In this document: one piece after another, positions 53,559 to 57,393 of the stretch
How the letters are laid out: each line of letters starts with the position of its first letter
How positions within the stretch are numbered: the stretch's first letter is position 1
DNA from: DASYHS01 sp035998295
GTDB lineage: Bacteria > Pseudomonadota > Alphaproteobacteria > Azospirillales > Azospirillaceae
Direction: 5' to 3'
Assembly (NCBI RefSeq): GCF_035998295.1
Contig: NZ_DASYHS010000148.1
Span: forward strand, 1 to 57,393
Length of the DNA stretch: 57,393 nt
Position numbers and translations under genes: made by a program
The notes under the pieces: model-generated
Told to the model about the DNA's origin: nothing
The model's database searches: none
Seen by the model: the letters and a program-made list of their open reading frames with translations, nothing else

Positions 53559-53936
53559 ATGGACGAACGCATCTCCGAGATACAGCACCTGCTGCAGACC
53601 TATTTCGACGGCTGGTACGAGTGCGACGCCGGCAAGCTGCAGTCGGTCTTCCATCCGTCGTGCCATCTGGTGTGCATCATCGACGGCGCGCTGGACGACG
53701 ACGACCTGCCGAAGGTGCTGGCCAGCGTGGCCAGGCGGGAGAGCGGCGCCAGCCGGGGCGCTCCCCGGCACGACAGGGTGCTGATGCTCGACGTGGCCTC
53801 GCCCACCACGGCGATGGCCAAGGTCGAGCTGTCGATCAACGCCAAGCTGTTCACCGACTATCTGAGCCTGCTCCGCGTGGACGGGCGCTGGCGGATCATG
53901 GCCAAGGTCTTCTCGTTCAGGCCGCTCGCGGACTGA
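53559..53936 (+). CDS. NTF2-like (SnoaL/lumazine-binding fold) protein
   Basis: A 125-residue cone-shaped NTF2-fold protein. IQHLLQTYFDGWYECDAGKL is the first helix pair, FHPSCHLVCIIDGAL the first strand, and the C-terminal strands AKVELSINAKLFTDYLSLLR and DGRWRIMAKVF form the curved sheet. It matches the putative lumazine-binding subgroup. Members bind or isomerise small ligands; none of the SnoaL catalytic residues can be assigned. AAGGA at 53552-53556 precedes the ATG, 16 bp after the exporter gene. Confidence 0.78.
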   Translation: MDERISEIQHLLQTYFDGWYECDAGKLQSVFHPSCHLVCIIDGALDDDDLPKVLASVARRESGASRGAPRHDRVLMLDVASPTTAMAKVELSINAKLFTDYLSLLRVDGRWRIMAKVFSFRPLAD

Positions 53937-53965
53937 TCGGCGGGCACGGTTCCAGGGGGCTATCG

Positions 53966-54619
53966 ATGGACTGGACGGAAATCGCGGCCCTGCCCACGGC
54001 GGCGCTGTCGCGCGTCACGGACGCGCAGGACCTCCGCGCCCGGTTCGAGGGGCCGGGCGACCACGTCGTCCGGCGCCAGCTCGACCGGCTGGACGCCCAC
54101 GGCCGCCGCTTCGTCGAGCTGTCGCCGTTCCTCCTGCTGGCGTCGGGCGACCCGTCGCGCGGCCTCGACGTCAGCCCTAGGGGGGATGCTCCCGGCTTCG
54201 TCAGGGTTCTCGACGATACGCGCCTCGTGCTCCCCGACAGGCCCGGCAACAACCGCCTCGACACGTTCCACAACATCCTGGCATGGCCCTCGGTGGCCCT
54301 GCTGTTCCTGGTCCCGGGGCTGCGCGAATGCTTCCGGGTCAACGGCGAGGCGACGGTCTGCGACGAGCCCGCGTTGCGCGCGGCCTGCAGCGCCCAGGGC
54401 AGGGAGCCGAAGCTGGTCGTCGTCGTCGACGTGAAGGAGGCGTTCTTCCATTGCGGCAAGGCGGCGATCCGCTCCCGCCTCTGGGAGGACGACCACCGGG
54501 CGGAGCGCGGCGCCTTCCCCTCGCTGGCGGAGATCACGGCCGACCAGATCCGCGGGCGCGAGCGGCTCGACGAGATCGCCGCGAAGGTCGACGCCAACTA
54601 CAAGCTCAACTTCTACTGA
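53966..54619 (+). CDS. Pyridoxamine-5-phosphate-oxidase-like flavoprotein (MSMEG_1061 type)
   Basis: A 217-residue split-barrel FMN protein. The core has FVELSPFLLLASGDPSRGLD (strand pair), VSPRGDAPGFVRVLDDTRLV, PDRPGNNRLDTFHNIL and VALLFLVPGLRECFRVNGEA, then VDVKEAFFHCGKAAIRSRLW. This is the PPOX family arrangement for FMN or heme-free F420-like cofactors. CAGGGGG at 53952-53958 precedes the ATG. It closes the forward run of the cluster. It might reduce an imine or nitro group, but no substrate can be assigned. Confidence 0.82.
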   Translation: MDWTEIAALPTAALSRVTDAQDLRARFEGPGDHVVRRQLDRLDAHGRRFVELSPFLLLASGDPSRGLDVSPRGDAPGFVRVLDDTRLVLPDRPGNNRLDTFHNILAWPSVALLFLVPGLRECFRVNGEATVCDEPALRAACSAQGREPKLVVVVDVKEAFFHCGKAAIRSRLWEDDHRAERGAFPSLAEITADQIRGRERLDEIAAKVDANYKLNFY

Positions 54620-54637
54620 CGCCGGCGGCCCCGTGGC

Positions 54638-55438
54638 TCAGGCCTCGGCGAGGAAGCGCCCGATCATCCCGACGACCGCGTCCTCGCGCTCGCGGTGCGG
54701 CACGTGCCCGGTATCGGGAAGGATGTGCGCGGTTCCCCGTCCCGCGGCGATGCGCCGGGGATGGATTTCGGACCCGTATTCGTCCCGGTCGCCATGGATC
54801 GCGAGCACCGGGCAGCGGATGGCCGCCAGGGCGGGCTCCAGCGTCCACTGCGCGAAATCGGGCGAGAGCCAGGTCTCGGTCCAGGCGTCCACGACCCAGC
54901 GGGCCTTGTCGCCGTGGTACTTCGCCAGCCTCGCGAGGTTCGCGGGGTCCTGGAACTCGCCTCGCGCGGCGCGGATGCCCGCAAGCGTCCTGTCCTCGGC
55001 GAAGGTCTGGGCGGCGATCGTGACGAGGGCCCGGCACCGCGCCGGGAACCGGGCCGCCGTCTCGATCGCCATGCCGCCGCCGACGCTGTGCCCGCAGGCG
55101 ACGAAGTCCGAGATGCGGAGCCGTTCGCACAGCGCCGGGACCGCGTGGCCGGCCTCCCGGGCGACGAAGCCGGACCCGACCCGCCCCGGATGCGGGTCCG
55201 AGCGGCCGAAGCCGAGACGGTCATAGGCGATGACGCGCCGCCCCGTCGCTGAGGCGAGGCGCGCGGGGAACCCGCGCCACAACGCCACGCAGCCGAGGCT
55301 GTCGTGGAACAGCAGGACCGGCGCCGCCCGCTCCGCCCCGGGGGCTTGCGGCGTCCAGGTCTTGGCGAACAGGCGGCCGTCCTCCACCGGGATCGTCCAT
55401 TCCGCCTCTTCCACGTTCACGGGGCTGGTCTCGGGCAT
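54638..55438 (-). CDS. Alpha/beta-hydrolase
   Basis: A 266-residue esterase-like hydrolase with nucleophile elbow ACGHSVGGGMAIE (Ser in GHSVG), acid in IHGDRDEYGSEIHP and catalytic His in DTGHVPHRE. The HDSLGCVALW segment corresponds to the oxyanion HG-x-x-G region with HD replacing HG. The substrate is unknown. It reads opposite to the metabolite cluster and converges on the PPOX gene, so membership is uncertain. A promoter region shared with the next small gene lies upstream. Confidence 0.85.
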   Translation of the reverse strand: MPETSPVNVEEAEWTIPVEDGRLFAKTWTPQAPGAERAAPVLLFHDSLGCVALWRGFPARLASATGRRVIAYDRLGFGRSDPHPGRVGSGFVAREAGHAVPALCERLRISDFVACGHSVGGGMAIETAARFPARCRALVTIAAQTFAEDRTLAGIRAARGEFQDPANLARLAKYHGDKARWVVDAWTETWLSPDFAQWTLEPALAAIRCPVLAIHGDRDEYGSEIHPRRIAAGRGTAHILPDTGHVPHREREDAVVGMIGRFLAEA

Positions 55439-55534
55439 CGGCCTGTCGCGATCGTCGCAGTTCGGGACGGCGGTTATGCACCGGCGGCGCGCGGGACGCC
55501 AGTCCGGACGATCCGGGCCGCTCCACGGCTCCGC

Positions 55535-55563
55535 TTGACGGAACCATAACTCCGTGGTTATGA
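55535..55563 (+). promoter_or_regulatory. Sigma70-like promoter with a CATAAC/GTTATG operator-like dyad
   Basis: TTGACG (55535-55540), a 17-bp spacer and TTATGA (55558-55563) lie upstream of the small membrane gene. CATAAC (55545-55550) and GTTATG (55557-55562) form an inverted repeat inside the spacer and -10, and GGTTAT recurs at 55582-55587, consistent with repressor binding. Confidence 0.5.
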
Positions 55564-55620
55564 GTCAACGTATAGCCGCGGGGTTATCGGTCCCGGGCGC
55601 CGTCTTCGAAGGAGGTCTCA

Positions 55621-55842
55621 TTGAACTGGAACGCCTGGGTCCGCCGGATCCATCGCTGGCTGTCCATCGCCTTCACCCTGGCCGTGATCGCCAACCTCGC
55701 CGCCATGGGGCAGGGGGAACCCGCCCCGTGGGTGGGGCTGCTGGCGCTGTTCCCGCTGGTCCTGCTCCTGCTCTCCGGCCTGTACCTGTTCGCGCTGCCC
55801 CATGTCGCGCGGCTGCGCGGCGTGCGGCGCGCGGCCGGGTAG
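55621..55842 (+). CDS. Small two-helix membrane protein with a TTG start
   Basis: A 73-residue protein: amphipathic start NWNAWVRRIHRWLS, helix 1 (about 14-30, IAFTLAVIANLAAM), a short periplasmic loop, helix 2 (about 38-58, WVGLLALFPLVLLLLSGLYL), then a basic tail. TTG 55621 is chosen because AAGGAGG (55609-55615) lies five bases before it and no ATG follows in frame before the first helix. It resembles small PepSY-associated membrane proteins. The sequence upstream has its own promoter with a dyad, so regulated expression is likely. Function is unknown. Confidence 0.7.
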   Translation: MNWNAWVRRIHRWLSIAFTLAVIANLAAMGQGEPAPWVGLLALFPLVLLLLSGLYLFALPHVARLRGVRRAAG

Positions 55843-55857
55843 AGGGAAGCGGGCCGG

Positions 55858-56463
55858 TCAGGCGCCCAGCACCAGCGTCGCGGCGATCGCGCACATGACG
55901 GCGCCGATCGCCGCCTCCAGCACCCGCCACGCGCCGGGCCGTCCGAAGACCGGCCGCAGCAGGCGCGCGCCGTAGCCGAGCGAGAAGAAGAACGCGAAGG
56001 ACGCCGTCATCGCGCCCAGCGCGAAGGCGCCCTTCTCCGCCTCGAACTGCGTGGACACGGACCCGACCAGCACCACCGTGTCCAGGTAGACATGCGGGTT
56101 CAGCCAGGTCAGCGCCAGGCAGGTCGCCAGCGTCGGGCCGAGGCCGGCGGGAAGGCCGGCCGCCGGGACCAGCGCGTCGCCGGAGCGGGCCGCCGCCCGG
56201 AAGCTGCGCAGGCCGTAGACCAGCAGGAAAGCCGCGCCCGCATACCGCATCGCGGTCTCGAGCCAGGGCAGCCAGCGGGCGGCCTGGGCGAAGCCGGCGA
56301 CTCCCGCCAGGATCAGCAGCGCGTCCGACACCGCGCAGGCCAGGCAGATCGCCAGGATGTGCTCGCCGCGCAGGCCCTGGCGCAGCACGAAGGCGTTCTG
56401 CGCCCCGATCGCGACGATCAGGCTGAGGCCGAGCAGGAAGCCGGGCAGGAAAGCGGACGTCAT
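55858..56463 (-). CDS. argO: LysE/ArgO-family amino acid exporter
   Basis: A 201-residue exporter with five to six hydrophobic segments. The family motif AIGAQNAFVLRQGLRGEH begins near residue 20, followed by ACAVSDALLILAGVAGF and the second-half TWLNPHVYLDTVVLVGS typical of LysE/ArgO. It exports arginine and basic analogues. A longer ATG at 56484 adds seven residues not typical of the family. It is divergent from the ArgP-like gene, exactly the arrangement in which ArgP activates argO. It could also help tolerate products of the nearby amino-acid pathway (inference). Confidence 0.88.
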   Translation of the reverse strand: MTSAFLPGFLLGLSLIVAIGAQNAFVLRQGLRGEHILAICLACAVSDALLILAGVAGFAQAARWLPWLETAMRYAGAAFLLVYGLRSFRAAARSGDALVPAAGLPAGLGPTLATCLALTWLNPHVYLDTVVLVGSVSTQFEAEKGAFALGAMTASFAFFFSLGYGARLLRPVFGRPGAWRVLEAAIGAVMCAIAATLVLGA

Positions 56464-56554
56464 GGGCCACCCCGTTGCGAACATGCTTCCGCTAGCACGC
56501 CCGCCGCCATTAGAGTAGTTAAGCTTTCTTGCCCTGGTTAAGGAACGCTAATCC
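56464..56554. promoter_or_regulatory. Divergent argO-argP intergenic region
   Basis: The 91-bp gap contains an AT-rich core (ATTAGAGTAGTTAAGCTTTCTT lies within 56510-56531) between GC-rich ends, suitable for overlapping divergent promoters. ArgP would be expected to bind here. AAGGA at 56540-56544 serves the LysR gene. Site boundaries cannot be set by eye. Confidence 0.45.
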
Positions 56555-57393
56555 GTGCTCGACTACGCCCTGCTCGGCGCCCTGGCCGCGGTCCTGCGCA
56601 CCGGCAGCTTCGAGCGTGCCGCGCGCCAGCTCCACGTCACGCCCTCGGCCGTCTCCCAGCGCATAAGGCTGCTGGAGGAGCGGACGGGGGCGATCCTGGT
56701 GGTGCGCGGCAATCCCTGCACCGGCACGCCGGCGGGCCGGCGCCTGTGCCAGCACGCGGAACGGGTGGCGCTGCTGGAAAGCGAGCTGGACCGCGAGTTT
56801 CCGGCCGTCGGCCGGGACGGGCCGTCGGTGACGCTGCGCATCGCGGTGAACGCCGACAGCCTCGCCACGTGGTTCGTCCCCGCGATGGCCGAGGTCCGGG
56901 ACTGCCTGTTCGACCTCGTCCTCGACGACCAGGAGCACAGCGCCGACTGGCTGCGCCGCGGCGAGGTGCTGGCGGCCGTGACGGCCGGCGCCAAGCCGGT
57001 GCAGGGCTGCGACAGCACGCCGCTCGGCGCGCTGCGCTACGTCGCGACCGCCAGCCCGGACTTCGTCCGCAGGCATTTCCCCGGCGGCCCGGACCGCGAC
57101 TCGCTGGCCCGCGCGCCGCGCCTGACCTTCAACGGTAAGGACCGGCTGCAGACGCTGTGGGTGCATCAGGCCTTCGGGGCGGAGATCGACGCCCCCAGCC
57201 ATTGGCTGCCCTCGAGCCAGGCCTTCGTCGATGCCGCCAGGGCCGGCCTCGGCTGGGGAATGAACCCGGAGCCGCTCGTCGCCGGGCACCTGCGCGACGG
57301 CAGCCTGGTCCCCCTGGTCCCGGGCCAGCCGCTGGACGTCTCCCTGTTCTGGCAGCGCAGCCGCATCGCGAGCGGCACGCTCGCCGACCTCAC
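56555..57393 (+). CDS. argP: LysR-family regulator ArgP (IciA) type, 3' end cut by the window
   Basis: GTG 56555 opens a frame that continues to the window end (279 residues seen; family about 295-300). The winged-helix N-terminus has LDYALLGALAAVLRTGSFER and ARQLHVTPSAVSQRIRLLEE, with the ArgP-specific VVRGNPCTGTPAG. The effector domain has NADSLATWFVPAMAEVRDCL. ArgP senses lysine/arginine and controls argO, and the divergent argO-like gene supports this. Only the last C-terminal residues are missing. Confidence 0.9.
   Translation, partial: MLDYALLGALAAVLRTGSFERAARQLHVTPSAVSQRIRLLEERTGAILVVRGNPCTGTPAGRRLCQHAERVALLESELDREFPAVGRDGPSVTLRIAVNADSLATWFVPAMAEVRDCLFDLVLDDQEHSADWLRRGEVLAAVTAGAKPVQGCDSTPLGALRYVATASPDFVRRHFPGGPDRDSLARAPRLTFNGKDRLQTLWVHQAFGAEIDAPSHWLPSSQAFVDAARAGLGWGMNPEPLVAGHLRDGSLVPLVPGQPLDVSLFWQRSRIASGTLADL

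Overview
The window is about 57 kb of GC-rich (roughly 70%) DNA, densely packed with genes, and fits an alphaproteobacterium, probably of the Rhodospirillales/Azospirillum type. The evidence for that is the ScfR/PccR-type regulator divergent from pccB, the branched-chain amino acid ABC cassette, an ExoY/Wzc-like exopolysaccharide cluster, the ArgP-ArgO pair and two copies of a REP-like intergenic palindrome. Placement below class level is inference. No rRNA, tRNA, CRISPR array or intact insertion sequence was recognised.

Layout. 1-155: start of a PhyH-type dioxygenase running off the left edge. 434-3043: MalT-like LuxR (LAL) regulator. 3362-8009: livG-livF-livK-livH-livM ABC importer, followed by a VOC-domain gene. 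8812-10526: PRPP-synthetase-like gene with a tiny leader ORF, a secreted small protein, and a possible 35-residue membrane protein. 10731-22424: exopolysaccharide assembly (ExoY priming transferase, six other glycosyltransferases, a Wzy/O-antigen-ligase protein, a Wzc-type tyrosine autokinase), with no Wzx or Wza in the window. 22446-25796: AEC transporter, methyltransferase, then a small protein built of tandem GASPMVSA repeats translationally coupled to a PF14907-like nucleotidyltransferase. 25797-27092: an AT-richer islet with a GNAT-like orphan, a small overlapping ORF and a strong terminator. 27136-34619: propionyl-CoA assimilation (scfR/pccR, pccB, pccA, mcm) with candidate regulator sites between the divergent genes. 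34805-41549: a nitroreductase-like orphan, a GMC-oxidoreductase/hydrolase fusion and a membrane metallophosphoesterase.

41797-54619 looks like an uncharacterised amino-acid-derived metabolite cluster: hexapeptide acetyltransferase, class III aminotransferase, a VioC-like Fe(II)/2-oxoglutarate amino-acid hydroxylase, an EamA exporter, an unusual DAO-type flavoenzyme with an extra N-terminal domain, a second FAD/NAD(P) protein, GST, GNAT, Rid protein, ChaC-like cyclotransferase, another EamA exporter, an NTF2-fold protein and a PPOX flavoprotein. Two upstream regions, before the hydroxylase and before the DAO gene, share a 55-nt promoter block (40 of 55 positions identical by hand alignment), which ties the two transcription units into one regulon. 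The right end carries an alpha/beta hydrolase, a small TTG-start membrane protein, an ArgO-like exporter and the divergent ArgP-like LysR gene, cut by the right edge.

The best candidates for undescribed biology are this two-promoter hydroxylase/flavoenzyme cluster and the GASP-repeat protein with its coupled nucleotidyltransferase.
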